Numbered from the stretch's first letter, positions 20,069 through 31,750 are shown. The stretch is 64,000 bases of DNA from Metamycoplasma arthritidis (GCF_900660715.1 NZ_LR215047.1:248001-312000); one strand, 5' to 3'. Program-made: numbers and translations. The notes: generated by a model not told the origin, from the sequence alone.

Positions 20069-21931
20069 ATGGATCAGAAAGTTTTAATAGTTGAATCACC
20101 AAATAAAGTAAAAACTATTCAGCAATATGTTGGTAGCGATTACAACGTTGTTTCTTCGGTTGGTCATATTCTTAAATTAAGCACATCAGGCGTTGATGGG
20201 CTTGGTATTGATTTTACTAATTGAGAGCCCATGATGATTCAAGATCGTACTAAAGCTAAAGTTATTAAAGCTCTTAAAGATGCTACTAAAAATGCTAAAG
20301 AAGTTTTAATTGCAACTGACCCGGACCGCGAAGGTGAAGCAATAGCGCAAAACTTAGTTGATACTCTAAAATTAAGTAAGATTTACCGCCGCATTAAATA
20401 CAATGAAATTACTGCTGAAGCAATCAAAGAAGCACTAGAAAATCCCCAAATGATTGACGATAATTTAGTAAAAGCCCAAAAAACTAGAAGAATGTTAGAT
20501 CGAATTATTGGTTTTAGGCTTTCGCAACTAATGAAAAGAAAAGTTAAAAATGCTCCATCACTACCATCAGCTGGAAGAGTGCAATCAATTGCTCTAAAAC
20601 TAGTGTGCGATAAAGAAAAAGAAATAAAGGCTTTTATTCCTATTAAGTACAATAAAATTCAGGCAAAGATTTCCGAAGATGTTATCGCTGATTTTTACTA
20701 TCCAACAAACTCAGATTTTAAAAATGATAATACTTGAATTTTGCCTGAAAAAATTGATAGTATTGTTGCTGAATTAAACAAAAATAAAAGTTTATTAGTT
20801 AAAGACTTTAAAGTTTCACAACGAAAAGAATCACAAATTACGCCTTTTAAACAATCGGTTTTATATAAAGAAGCAAAATATTCAGCTACGACTGTGCAAA
20901 TTAGTGCTCAAAAGCTTTTTGAGATGGGGCTAATTTCATATCCAAGAACAGACTCAACACGAATGAGTGATACCTTTATTGCAAAAGCGCGTGAATACAT
21001 CAAAGAAAAATTTGGCGAAAATTATGTCGCTAGTGATATTAAAAGTTTTTCAGGTGCTCAAGACGCTCACGAAGCGATTCGTCCTACAGATATTTATTTA
21101 ATACCGCAAGTTGCTAAGACAAAATATGACTTAGGTGAGGTTGAATCTTATATTTATACAATCATCTACAACAAAACTATGTCGTCATTAATGACTCCAC
21201 CAGTTAGAGAAATTTATCGCTATGAATTGGTCAATGGGCTTTATTACTTTAAAATGTCATACAGTAAAGTTATTTTTGATGGGTATTATCGTGTTCTTAA
21301 TTTTGAAGAGCCCAAGCCACTTCCGAAATACGAAATTGGTGAAGCAATTCCTGTTCTAGAATTTACAAGGTTTGATAAAGAAACTCAACCACCTGCGCGT
21401 TACAATGAAGGTTCACTTATTAAAATGCTAGACGATATAAAAGTTGGTCGTCCTTCAACATTTGCTTCAACGATCAATATCATCAAGAAACGTTTATTTG
21501 TTGAAACAATTAACGGTGCCTTACATCCCACAGTTTTTGGCGAAGTAGTTTTAAAAAAACTAATTGAAGGTTTTCCAAATACAATAACAGAAGAATACAC
21601 TGCTCAGGTTGAAGAAGAATTAGACGAAGTTTCCGAAGGCAAAGCTGACTATAAAATTTTATTAGAAGACTTTTGAAATCGTTTCCAACGTAGTTATGAT
21701 GATGCTTCAAAAACAATCGAAATAAGCATTATGCCCCAAGAGTTTTTAGAGCGTAGTTGCCCAAGATGTGGATCAACTCTTTTGTATCGCAACAATAGCA
21801 AAAAACACACCAAATTCATTGGTTGTAGTAACTTTCCAGCTTGTCGTTACTCTGAGAATGCCGATGGCACTCCTACAGGACAAAAAACTTACAAACCTCG
21901 TTACTACAAAAAATCTTCAAAAGCTAATTAA
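20069..21931 (+). CDS. topA: DNA topoisomerase I
   Basis: Relaxes negative supercoils by single-strand cutting. The 620 residues show the TOPRIM domain at the N-terminus ([13 protein letters not shown] and [12 protein letters not shown] with its metal-binding acids), the active-site motif [12 protein letters not shown] with the catalytic Tyr, and [10 protein letters not shown]. One four-Cys zinc ribbon remains near the C-terminus (CPRCG...GCSNFPAC), fewer than the three of E. coli. Two UGA-Trp codons split a naive reading. GGGAG lies upstream of the ATG with a long spacing. Confidence 0.97.
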
Positions 21932-21952
21932 AATATTTTTATATCTTATTAT

Positions 21953-21986
21953 TTTGCGGCCAATATTTATTGGGCCGCATTTTAAT
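21953..21986 (+). terminator. Terminator of topA
   Basis: TGCGGCC pairs with GGCCGCA around an A/T-rich loop and is followed by TTTT. Confidence 0.75.
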
Positions 21987-22090
21987 AATATTCATCAATC
22001 GATGTGACATTATTTCTAAAACTATTGGGTTATTTTTTGTGTTAATGATTGCCAAGCTTGAGAATTTTTTTAAAAACTTATTGTTTAGGA

Positions 22091-22096
22091 TAAAAT
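22091..22096 (+). promoter_or_regulatory. -10 box, leaderless, of the gene at 22106
   Basis: TAAAAT (in GGATAAAAT) ends 9 nt before the ATG at 22106. No ribosome site is present. Confidence 0.45.
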
Positions 22097-22105
22097 GACT
22101 AAATT

Positions 22106-23089
22106 ATGAAAAAAACTAGTAGAGTAAAAACGGTTTCAAGAGCTTTAATTTGATCTATTGTTGGGCTTGGCATAATTGGTTCTGTTAGTGGCGCCATTTA
22201 TTTTGTTATTAAAAACTCAAAACCCCAAAGTAAAGACTACTATAGTCCCGAACAATTTCAAAAAGAAGCTCAAAACGTATCACTTAAAGCTAATCTTGAA
22301 ACTTCACAAGATGCCCAAACTATTCTTAGTAGTTTTCTAAAAGGCAAAGCCGAAGTTTTAATTTATAGTGCACTTCGCGACACTCAAGAAAAAAGTAATA
22401 GTGAATTCGATCCTCACAAGTTTATTTCTCGCCACATAACTAATAGTTTTACCTTTCAACAAGTCAAAAATTTCACAATTGAATACACCAATCTACGACC
22501 AGTAAAAGATAGTTCATATAAACTAATCGTTGAATACACCATTAAACTAAATTATAACAATGCCTCAGGTCGTCACGAAAGTGAAAAAATTAAGGGAACT
22601 AATCAATCTCTTTACTACTATCACGGTGAAAAAACTGTTGATTTTTTAAATCAAGAAAGCGACCTTGAAAATAACATTCTTTTTAAAGAAAATATTCAAA
22701 AAGGATTGCCTGATTTGCTAAAAATTTTAAGAAGACACTTAGAAAAAGACAGCTCTAAAGAAAATGTACGCGAGGATTCACAAGAAGCTAATAATGACGC
22801 CGAAAAATGATTTAATAGTGAAGAATTTAGAGCGGCAGTTTTCAAATGATTTAAAGAAATCTTTGAAAAAAGTGACGCTTATCCTTTAGCTTTTCGAGAA
22901 AAAAATCAAATTAATGGTGCTAAAAAATTTGACTTAGTTTCTTATAAAGAAAATGACAACCCTTATGTACAATGAAACCCTAAAAAAGGATTAAATGTCT
23001 TAACCATTGACTATCAGTTTCAGTCCTTATCTGATCCAAATATTAAGTCCACTCCTTTTAAGTGAATTTATAATGTTGATGGAATCTAG
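22106..23089 (+). CDS. Uncharacterised anchored protein, 327 residues
   Basis: Residues 1-14 are basic and about 15-37 form a hydrophobic anchor (LIWSIVGLGIIGSVSGAIYFV). No lipobox Cys is present, so this is a signal-anchor protein with an external domain. The rest is polar, rich in Asn, Lys and Ser, with strand-like stretches and several UGA-Trp codons; I recognise no family. It is easily missed because it has few Met codons and is split by UGA. Downstream the 110-residue gene follows after 12 nt. Confidence 0.75.
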
Positions 23090-23101
23090 TATCATATAAA
23101 T

Positions 23102-23434
23102 ATGAATAAAACAACTAAAAATTCTTTAAGTAAAAAAATCAAAACTAAAGCGCTTAGCAAGGAATACTTGGAGTTTAAAAAGCTAGAGAACAATATAAAA
23201 AAGGATCTTAAAATCATCCCCGATAATCAAGAAATTTCTTTACATGGAATAAAAAATCTTTTCAAAGCAAAAGAGTATACTGCCGCTTATGACAATGCAA
23301 TTCTTGCTGACATTGTTGAGTTAGAGGCTAGAATCGCTAAAATTAACGAAGCTAAAGACATGAGTGTAGCTGAAACGGCTTTAGATACTCAAACAATAGA
23401 AATTGAAAAGATTATTGATAGCATTAAAAAGTAA
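23102..23434 (+). CDS. Uncharacterised helical protein, 110 residues
   Basis: Basic N-terminus followed by amphipathic helices rich in Lys, Glu, Ile and Ala; soluble, with no Trp or Cys. I recognise no family. The region just upstream (TATCATATAAAT) resembles a -10 box and leaves no room for a ribosome site, so it may be leaderless or coupled to the preceding gene. Its stop codon lies in the loop of a terminator hairpin. Confidence 0.65.
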   Translation: MNKTTKNSLSKKIKTKALSKEYLEFKKLENNIKKDLKIIPDNQEISLHGIKNLFKAKEYTAAYDNAILADIVELEARIAKINEAKDMSVAETALDTQTIEIEKIIDSIKK

Positions 23435-23451
23435 CTTTTTAATGCTTTTTT
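23420..23451 (+). terminator. Terminator overlapping the gene end at 23434
   Basis: GCATTAAAAAG and CTTTTTAATGC form a perfect 11-bp stem whose 3-nt loop is the TAA stop codon, followed by six T. The last coding codons form the left arm. Confidence 0.85.
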
Positions 23452-23668
23452 ATTATTAGTTTTATTCAAAAAAATGTTTTTTGGATTAGTATTATTAACG
23501 ATTAACTAACAACATAAAATGCAATGCTTTTAACTAGTTAAGGTGTTTTGGCAAAGATTTTAAATAAAGTGAAGCATTCATTTTTTAAAATTAATTTTAA
23601 ATTTTTTAAAACCGTAGAAACTTAACCTAGAAAATTGGTACAATCTTAGAAAAGTAAGGAAATTATAT

Positions 23669-24340
23669 ATGAAAGAAAAAAGAGTAAATATCGCAATCGA
23701 CGGACCTAGCGGTGTTGGTAAAACGATTATGGCAACAATGCTTGCAAAAAAACTAAACTACAAATTTTTGAGTAGTGGTAGTTTTTATCGTATTATTGCC
23801 TACAACGCATTAGTAAATAATTTAAACTTAAAAAACGAAGAAGAAGTTAATAGTGCTTGAGCGTTTGATGATATTGAAATTTTAGATGATGATTCATTAA
23901 TTTTTAAAGGCATAGATGTCACTAAAAAAATTCGCGAAGATATTGTGGCCAAAAGTGCTTCACAAATTGCTAAATTTCCTTCTGTTCGCATCAAAGTAAA
24001 TCAGTTTATTCAAATATACGCAAAGAAAAATAAGGGCATTATTGTTGATGGTCGTGATGCTACTTATCGCATTTTACCGGACGCTGAAGTAAAATTTTTT
24101 ATGTCAGCAAGTCCCGAAATTAGAGCAAAGAGAAGAATGCTACAAGATGAACAAATGGGCATTCATTCAAATTACTCTGATGTCTACGAATCAATCAAAA
24201 AACGTGATTATGAAGACACTAATCGGCCAATCGATCCTCTTAAAGTAAGCGAGGGCAGCATTGAAGTTGACACTTCTAATATGAGTATTGAAGAGAACTT
24301 TGAAGTTCTATACCAAGAAATATTAAAAAGGATAAACTAA
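23669..24340 (+). CDS. cmk: Cytidylate kinase
   Basis: Phosphorylates CMP and dCMP. The 223 residues have the P-loop GPSGVGKT (residues 11-18), the CMP-binding segment SSGSFYR, and [19 protein letters not shown], which corresponds to the GRDIGT...PDA motif with IGT changed to ATY. One UGA-Trp. A ribosome site (AAGGAA) precedes the ATG. The stop shares one base with the start of der; cmk-der-gpsA form an operon. Confidence 0.95.
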
Positions 24341-25644
24341 TGAAAAATGCAGTGGCAATAATAGGTAAGCCCAACGTCGGCAAGAGCACTTTTTTTAACA
24401 AATTAATCAACAAAAGAAAAGCGATTGTTTATGATCGTCCTGGCGTAACTCGTGATCGTATTTATGATGTTGTATCTTGAGCAGGTAGCACTTTTACTTT
24501 AATTGATACCGGTGGAATTACAATTGAAAATGATGATTTTAAAGAACAAATTAAAATTCAAGCACAAGTAGCCATTGATGAAGCTAGTGTTATTGTTTTT
24601 TTAATTGATGGTAGAAATTCCTTAACATCAGAAGATTTTTTTGTAGCAGAATTGCTACGAAAAAGCGCTAAAAAAGTAATTTTGGCAATTAATAAAATCG
24701 AGAATAACAACTTTGACTTCGATCCGCTAATCTATTCGCTAGGTTTTAATAAAATTTTTAAAATTAGTTCAATTCATGGAGATGGCTTAGGAGATCTTTT
24801 AGATGAAATCATTAGTAGTTTTGATCCTAAAACCGCACAAGAATCACAAGTTTTTAAGTTGGCTTTATTAGGAAAAACTAATGTTGGTAAAAGTACTTTG
24901 CTAAACACTTTGAGTAATGAAGAGCGCTCGATTGTTAGTGACATAGCTGGCACTACTAGGGATGCAATCTCATCATTTATTAAAATTAATGGCGAAGAAT
25001 TTGAAGTTGTTGATACAGCTGGAATTAAAAGAAAAAGCAAATTAATTGATAGCATTGAACATTATTCTCTTATAAGAGCACACGCCGCGATAGAGGAAGC
25101 AAATCTTTGTTTACTTGTTTTAGATGCTACTGATGAAGTTAGTCATTTTCATCAAAATATCATTGGTATTGCTTATGAGCAAAAAAAACCAATGATTGTT
25201 ATTGTTAATAAATGAGATAAAATTGAAAAAGATACTTCAACAATGGATAAATTCAAAAAATCATTGGCGAAGAAACTTAAATTTGTTGACTGAGCGCCGA
25301 TTGCTTTTATTTCTGCTAAAAATAATCAAAGAATTAATAAATTAAAAGATTTAATATTAAAAGTAAAAGATAATATCAAACGTAAAATTACCACCAATCA
25401 TCTTAATGAGCTCATTATGAATGTGCAACTAATGCGCCCTGCATCTTCGATTAATGGCAAAAGACTTTCAATCACCTTTGCTAAACAAGTCGAGGGTAGC
25501 ATTCCAACTTTTGTACTTTTTGTAAATGACAAAAAATTAGCACACTTTAGTTATTTAAGATATTTGGAAAATCAAATTAGACTTAATTATGATTTTTCTG
25601 GGACACCAATTGAATTAATTTTGAAAAATAAAAATGAAAAGTAG
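24340..25644 (+). CDS. der: Ribosome-assembly GTPase Der (EngA)
   Basis: Essential double GTPase for 50S subunit maturation. The 434 residues carry two G domains: GKPNVGKST near residue 9 with DTGG and NKIE, and GKTNVGKST near residue 180 with DTAGI and NKWD (W is UGA), then the KH-like C-terminal domain. The first NKxD is degenerate (NKIE in place of NKID/NKVD). ATG overlaps the cmk stop by one base. Confidence 0.96.
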
Positions 25645-25653
25645 GTATTAGTT

Positions 25654-26640
25654 TTGAAAAATAAAATTGTAATTATTGGTTCTGGGGCAATGGGAACTGC
25701 ATGTGCCACTATCTTAGCTGATAACGACCAAAATGTTGTTATCTATGGCGTAGACGAACAAGAAATTCAAGAGCTAAGATCGGGAAAAAATACAAAATAT
25801 TTCGGTAGCATTGATCTCCCTTATTTTAAGGCAACCACCAACCTTCAAGAAGCTTTAGTGGAGGCTGAATTTGTTTTAATGGCCGTACCTACCAAGGCAT
25901 ACGAAGCTGTTTATAGTGAGGTTGTTCAGAACTTAACTAGTCAAGTCATTTTAATTAATGTAAGTAAAGGCTTTTGACCAAATACAAGTTTGCCAGTTCA
26001 TGAAGTGCTTGAACTAAAAAATAAAATCAAAAGTAAAATAACGGGCGTAGTTTCACTAATTGGCCCCTCATTTGCTATTGATATGGTTAACAAAAGTATT
26101 ACTTTAGTTTCGGCTGTTTCTGCTAGCAAAATTGCTTCTAATCGAGTTGCCAAATTATTTTCAAACGAATATTTTAGAGTCTATCGTCAAAATGATGTCC
26201 GCGGAGCTTTCGTAGGAGCAATTTACAAAAACATCTTAGCAATTGCCAATGGCATGCTAGATGGCCTTGAATTCACAAACAACACTCAAGCCGCTTTAAT
26301 TGCTAGGGGCGTTTCTGAAATGTTAAGATATAACAAAATTGTGGGTGGAAAGAATAAAACCTTATTTGGGCTAACCGGAATTGGCGACTTAGTTTTAACA
26401 GCTCTTTCTAGCAAATCTCGTAACTATACTTTCGGAAAAAATTTCATCCAAAATCAAATTGGTGACGAAAATATCACCATTGAAGGAAAACATTCAATTA
26501 AAATAATTTACGAAAAATATGTTGCTACAAAAGTACTAAGGCTTCCTATTATAGAAGCACTATATCAAGTCATTTTTGACCATCAAGATCCTTTAAAAAT
26601 CATTAAAAATCTAATGAAAAAACCGATAATCAACGAATAA
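25654..26640 (+). CDS. gpsA: Glycerol-3-phosphate dehydrogenase [NAD(P)+]
   Basis: Interconverts dihydroxyacetone phosphate and glycerol 3-phosphate, supplying the phospholipid backbone; this fits with pgsA elsewhere in the window. The 328 residues have the Rossmann motif IGSGAMGTACA, NVSKGF, and the catalytic-lysine segment GAFVGAIYKNILAIANGMLDGL. The start is TTG at 25654, since no ATG lies near and the Rossmann fold starts at once. AGG overlapping the der stop is the likely ribosome site. Confidence 0.94.
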
Positions 26641-26655
26641 TGTTTCAATTATCGC

Positions 26656-26661
26656 TATAAT
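26656..26661 (+). promoter_or_regulatory. -10 box of the HU gene
   Basis: TATAAT 22 nt before the ATG at 26684, with AAGGAGAAG between them; a conventional promoter plus ribosome site. Confidence 0.55.
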
Positions 26662-26683
26662 AAATAATTACAAGGAGAAGATA

Positions 26684-26962
26684 ATGAACAAAAGAGAATT
26701 AATCGTCGCTGCTAGTGAAAATACTGGTAAGCCACAAGTTCTTATTGAGGAAGTTTTTGATGAAATTCAAAGATTAATTATTGAAGAACTTGTTAAAAAA
26801 AATACAGTTTCAATCTCAGGTTTTGGTACTTTTTGAGTAATTGAAAAACCTGAAAGCCAAAGAATCAACTACTTTACAAAAGAAAAAATTGTTGTAGCTG
26901 CTAAAACTGAACCTAAATTCAGATTTTCAAATGTGTTTAAAGCACAAGTGAATCGGTATTAA
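26684..26962 (+). CDS. HU-family DNA-binding protein
   Basis: Nucleoid protein of 92 residues, the usual HU size. It begins MNKRELIVAASENTG and has the conserved turn ISGFGTFWV (W is UGA) before the DNA-binding arm; the arm itself is less basic than in standard HU (EPKFRFSNVFKAQV at the C-terminus is typical). AAGGAGAAG gives a strong start. Its TAA overlaps the stop of the opposing recU by four bases, so it has no terminator of its own. Confidence 0.93.
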
Positions 26963-27474
26963 TCAAATCTTTTTCTTGCAAAACAAATGTAGTCTAAAAT
27001 TCCTGGATATTGTAGTTCTAAAATAACACCCTTAGCCTTTAGAACATCAAAGTTCAGGGTTTTTTTATTTTGTATCATTTTTCTAAAAGTTTCATGGCCG
27101 ACTAAAATAAATTCGTTTTGAATTTTAAAATAGATTATTCAAAATGCTAAGCCACCATGTCACAATACTAAATCGAGGTATTCTAGTTGGTGTTTTTTTA
27201 CATTTTTTAGGCTAAAGTTTTCATCTTCGGTACTTTTGGCTTCAAAAGCAAGAAATCTCCCTTGATAAAGGCCATAGTAATCAACAGTGCTTTTATGTGA
27301 AATTTGCGCGTTTTTGGTGATAAGCTTACGATCTTTTAATTCAACTTTCTGAAACTTTATATCCAAATTCTTTTTATGTACTAAACAAACGCCATGTTTT
27401 AAATAGAAATTATTAGTTTGATTAATAATGGTTTCTAGTAGCATGCCCCGGTTTTTATAATGCGTGTTGTCCAT
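26959..27474 (-). CDS. recU: Holliday junction resolvase RecU
   Basis: Cleaves four-way DNA junctions in recombinational repair. The 171 residues fit RecU. The PD-(D/E)XK core is visible: D65 in STVDYYGLYQGR and E78-x-K80 in FEAKST, followed by LKNVKKHQLEYL, where the Gln is conserved. Three UGA-Trp codons. It lies below the hairpin at 27552-27571, so it may be transcribed separately from the nuclease operon above it. Confidence 0.93.
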
Positions 27475-27549
27475 ATTTAAATTACACTACAAATTAGCCC
27501 GACTAAATTCCTAACTTTTTCGCATTTTTTTACTTTCTAAGCTAATAAG

Positions 27550-27571
27550 AAAGCATCTCAATTGAGATGCT
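27550..27571 (-). terminator. Hairpin at the end of the DUF2779 operon
   Basis: AGCATCTC, AATT, GAGATGCT: a perfect 8-bp stem just past the stop codon at 27575, followed in minus-strand RNA by TTCTTATT. The T run is weak, so read-through to recU is possible. Confidence 0.6.
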
Positions 27572-27574
27572 GGG

Positions 27575-29587
27575 CTAGATAAACATATTCGTTTCAACTT
27601 CCTTGTTATATTCGTCTTTATGTTCTCAAAGCATTCTAATTAAATCTCCGGCCATAATCATTGCAATAACATCGTTGTGACAGTATTTTTTTAATTCGAC
27701 TACTTTCTGCGCTCATTCATTATCTTTAATGGCATTATTAGCTCTAGCATTGGCAATCGCCAAAGCAATAGAGCCGTTTTTAACTTCAAGTTCATGGTAA
27801 GGAATGATTTTATGTTCTAATTCAATATTATTTTCAGTAATAAATCTTTCAACCATCTTAATTGAATAACGGCACATTAACTTAGAAATTAAAATAAAGG
27901 TTTCTTTGACTGAATTCAAACTCCTTACGGCAAAAAAACATAACAAATCGATAATTTTGTCAATGATCGCATCGACTTTATGGCTAATATCAAAATAAAG
28001 TTCTTCAGTGATTATTTTATCTTTTGCATAATAAAATAGCATTTCTTTAATCTCAAGTAGTCTAGTTTTTTCATAACCTTTATTAAAAACAACGTATCCG
28101 TCGGCATCTTGATCGTAAATATCATTAACAATTTTAATTAAACTTTGGTACGAATATTTTTGAGGATCATATACAAAATCATCACTTTGGTAAATTTTAT
28201 TATCTTTAGTCTTGATAATCGAAAGTTGACTGACCAGTTGAGTTCACGGTGAATGGTAATTCATAATCGGCTCAGGCATTGTGAATCCTTCAAAATCAAA
28301 TCAAACAAAGTTTTGTTTACTTTCGTCAAAAAACCTAATAATATCAATCGCGGCATTTTTTAAAGTAGGATAAATCTTTATTAAATTTTTAGTAAAAAAA
28401 CTATTGACTCATGCATTTTGTTTGTTAAAAATTAACTCTGAAGCCAATGCTTTAGAAGCGTAGGTAAGATGAGGAAATCTACTACTAATAATTTGGGGAT
28501 AAACAATGGAAGTTACATCAAAAGTGGGACCAAAATCTTCTTGCATGCAAGCAACGTTGAGACTAAAAAAGTCGGGGTATTTACTTAAGTTATTAATAAT
28601 TAAAATAAATTTGTCGAATGAATAGAAGTGTTTTTCACTACTAATAGATCCAAGTTCCCCATAGATGTGATTGATTATTTTAATGGCATTTTTTCCTTTG
28701 GCTACTATTTCGCCGGCCAATCTTTTTCTAATTTCTGTTTCGCTAGTGTAGTCTTTGATTGAAGGTTTAGATTTTGAAATGTTACAATACTCACTTTTGT
28801 AAAAATCAATAATGCCTTTGCGTTGGTTTTCTCTTTTTTTATAAAGCTGGCTATATAGAAAACAATTTTCGATTCTAAAAACATTTTTTTCTACAACTTT
28901 AAAATCGTAATAAGCTCTTAAAAGATTTTTTTTATTTGTTTTTGAAGATGGCACTACTCAAGCAAGCGTCTTTTCTTCGGCATTATAATAAAAGGGACGA
29001 GCGATTGCATTACGATATTCAAAGACCGGATTAATAATCAATTTATGTCCTTCGTCAATGGCATTTTTAGTTGTTTTTATAAGGCTTTCAGCAGAATCTT
29101 TTTTTGATAAGATTTTAATTTTATTGCGATAATGGGGATATTTGTTAGCAAATTCATCACATACATGTTCGGTTGCTTTTTCGAACACCGATTCAATTCC
29201 GGTAGCAAAAACTTCGACACTTCTAAAAGCGTCTTTGAGACTTCAAAAATCTTGTAATTGGCCTTCTTGTTTTAATGTATTAACAAAATTAGCATTACTG
29301 GTAATCTTATTTTCTAAGTAAGAGATTTTAGTGGACAATGAATTAGCTTCTATTTTTTGAATTTCTTCGTTATTTAAGTATTTTTTCAAAAATGTATCAT
29401 TTAATAATTTTTCAATATTTTCAAACTCAAAATTAATTTCGTCATAATCAAGATCTTTGGACTCTTGACTAGCTTCTTCTAGATTTAATAAATCAACATT
29501 TTCATTAAGATTATTTAGCATAAAAAAAGGCTGATAGTTATTCAACCTAGAAAAATGAATAAAAGTAAAATACTTAGGAATCTTCAT
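27575..29587 (-). CDS. DUF2779-domain protein with DEDD exonuclease-like core
   Basis: The 670-residue gene looks like four fragments unless UGA is read as Trp; with that reading it is intact. The C-terminal half matches DUF2779: WFDFEGFTMP (D431, E433), then VVFNKGYEKTRL and, near the end, LKKYCHNDVIAM (D639), the order of acidic residues expected of an RNase H-fold DEDD exonuclease. The N-terminal half (about 1-390) is helical and acidic and may correspond to the nuclease-like part of larger family members. The start overlaps the upstream nuclease gene by 14 nt. Known in many mollicutes (a UU173-type family) without a proven role; nucleic-acid processing is inferred. Confidence 0.85.
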
Positions 29588-30413
29588 TTTTTACAACCGC
29601 TTTTCCGATTTCTACCCATTTATTGTATAGGGTAGTTCATTCACCTATATTTCGGCATTTTAGATATTCAATTAAATCATTATCAATATTATTTTTTCAC
29701 TGTGGGCTAATTCCTAAAGTAGTATATTTTTTAAATCACGCTTCGCAGAATTTTATGTCATCTTCCACTTGCGCAACATCAACTTTGTAATCAAAGTTTT
29801 TAACATGACGTTTTTTAATTGGCACAAGTTCAGGATTTTTATAGTCTTCAGCTTCTAAAAAAATCGCAACAATGCTAAAGATATCAACGCCCATTAAATA
29901 AGAATAAAGCTGCGCTTGTTTTAAATAACCTAATGGTACAAAACCAGCTAGTCAGTTTTCATAGTTTTTAATGTTTGTTGTTTTGATTTCAACAATCATT
30001 TTTCGATTTTTGGCATAGCCATCGGGCAATCCACCAAATAAGGGATTGTCTTTGAAGTAATCGTAGTTATACTTTTCAGCAGGGAAACGTTCAAGTGGCT
30101 CTTTTAAAGCTTTTTCAACCATTTCTAGAATTTTAGGCTCAATTATTATACCGGCATCAACATATTTGCGATCCAAAACCGGTAGTTGTAAACCGCATAA
30201 TCTTGCAAAGGCTGCGAATTGGCTTTTGAAACTATCGACTTCTAAAATATCAGCAATTGCTGATCCCGTGATTTTTTTAAAGCCACTAAAAGATCCAACT
30301 TTATTAGCAAGCAATTTTTTATGAAAATCGGCATTTAAAATAATGGTTTTGTTTTCAAAGTTAATAGTGTAGTCTACATCATTGTAGTACTTACGATTCG
30401 GAGCCTCAAACAT
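29574..30413 (-). CDS. YqaJ-like PD-(D/E)XK nuclease
   Basis: The 279-residue protein has a viral-exonuclease/RecB-type active site: D131 in GGLPDGYA, E142-x-K144 in VEIKTT, then Q166/Q168 and Y170 in YLKQAQLYSY. This order (D, ExK, QxxxY) is that of YqaJ and lambda exonuclease, which chew DNA ends. I recall such proteins as MAGa7180 family putative nucleases, unverified. It lies 6 nt after the HTH-peptidase gene and overlaps the DUF2779 gene, so the three are translated together. Four UGA-Trp codons are in the C-terminal part. Confidence 0.85.
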
Positions 30414-30419
30414 TTTTAT

Positions 30420-31511
30420 TTACTCAATATCACTTTCTCTGTCTTCATCTTGAAAACTAACATAAGGGTGTTTTGTTAGAACATAATCTCAAATGGCACT
30501 TGTGTCAGCATTTGGGCTTTGCTTTTGGAAAATTTTACATTGTTCAATGGCAACAATTGCATCATAAATTGCTTTGTAATTAGTGTTTACACTTTTTTCT
30601 CAAGCACGGTATTCTTTAATTACCTTTTCATCAATTTGATCCTCGTTGTAACTAGGGAAATAACAATGAACAATTTCATGTAATAGTGAAAAGAAGATGT
30701 GGCTTTCAGAGTGACGCATATCTGATAGAAAAATATAGCGTCTTCCACCTTTTTTCAAAGTGATGCCACATATTCCACTATTTTCAATGAATGGCTTTGC
30801 TACTAAAATTATTCCTTTGGTTTCTAAATATGACTTGATTTCATCAATTTTGTCATTAAATCTAACATTTGGAGCTGACATTAGATTTAAGATTTTTCTA
30901 ATAATTGAAGTAAAAGTCGTTCTTCGAAACACTCCAACATTGTTATATTCAGAATCAACCGAAAGCTCACAGAATCTAATTCAAATATATGAATTTGGCT
31001 TATTGTAGTATTTGTTTTTATCAGCCAAAACTCTCTCTTTTAAATAAGTACGATAAGTTTCTAGATTCATAACTCCATAGAATTTTTTAAGCATCATTAA
31101 CTTAATATGAAGTGGCATTTCATCAGTAACACTAACACCGAAAGGTAGCGATAACTCTGGGTGTTCAATTAAAAAATTGATTCCAAAGGCTTTTAGTTGT
31201 TCTTCAACAGTTTCGCCTTGGCTACTTTTTCGTTTTGATGCACGAATGTTTGTATAAACATGATAAATAGCGGTCAAAAGGCCTGGTTCTAAATGAAAAA
31301 CGTATTCTAGTCCCTCTAAAACATTTACGCTAATATCTAGAACATCATTGTTTAAAATTGAATTGATGTGCTTGACACTTAAGTTAAGTCTTAATGAAAG
31401 CTCTTTTTGTGTCATCCTATATTTTTTTAAATAATACTTTAATTCGTCTGAAAACATTTTGCTATGAACTTCTATCTTGCTCATATCAAAAAATTTGCTA
31501 CTACTTGGCAT
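30420..31511 (-). CDS. HTH (XRE) protein with ImmA/IrrE-type metallopeptidase domain
   Basis: A 363-residue two-domain protein. Residues about 22-75 form an XRE-type helix-turn-helix (MTQKELSLRLNLSVKHINSILNN). Residues about 250-340 carry the zinc peptidase motif HEIVH (H278, E279, H282) typical of ImmA/IrrE, which cleave or displace repressors. In other bacteria such fusions control prophages, mobile elements or stress responses. Here it heads an operon with two nuclease-like genes, so it could be their switch. The start at 31511 has AGGAGAAG 15 nt upstream; ATGs at residues 10 or 19 are alternatives. Three UGA-Trp codons. Confidence 0.88.
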
Positions 31512-31555
31512 TTTAAATTATTCTTCTCCTCACATAATAAAAACTTATTTTTAAA

Positions 31556-31561
31556 ATTATA
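31556..31561 (-). promoter_or_regulatory. -10 box of the HTH-peptidase operon
   Basis: TATAAT on the minus strand about 45 nt before the start at 31511. With the HTH product encoded first, autoregulation here is plausible but unseen. Confidence 0.5.
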
Positions 31562-31695
31562 CTAAAAATTCTCCTAAAATCCGCCTTAATTTTGTGCCTC
31601 CTCGCCTTACTTTTTTGACAAAATTTATAATTTAATTTTTTTAAAGGATAAAAATTTTGCCTTATTTAAAGACATAATTTTTACTATTTTAAGGA

Positions 31696-31733
31696 TAAAA
31701 AAACTAGTATGTAAGCTAACTCACATACTAGTA
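31696..31733 (-). terminator. Terminator of rpsL-rpsG-fusA
   Basis: ACTAGTATGT pairs perfectly with ACATACTAGT (10 bp) and is followed on the minus strand by seven T. Confidence 0.85.
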
Positions 31734-31750
31734 AAAAATTATTTTTATGA

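Noticed and set aside
27575..29587. A decayed gene in four fragments
   Set aside because: All breaks are UGA in one frame and the rejoined protein has family motifs, so it is intact under the mycoplasma code.
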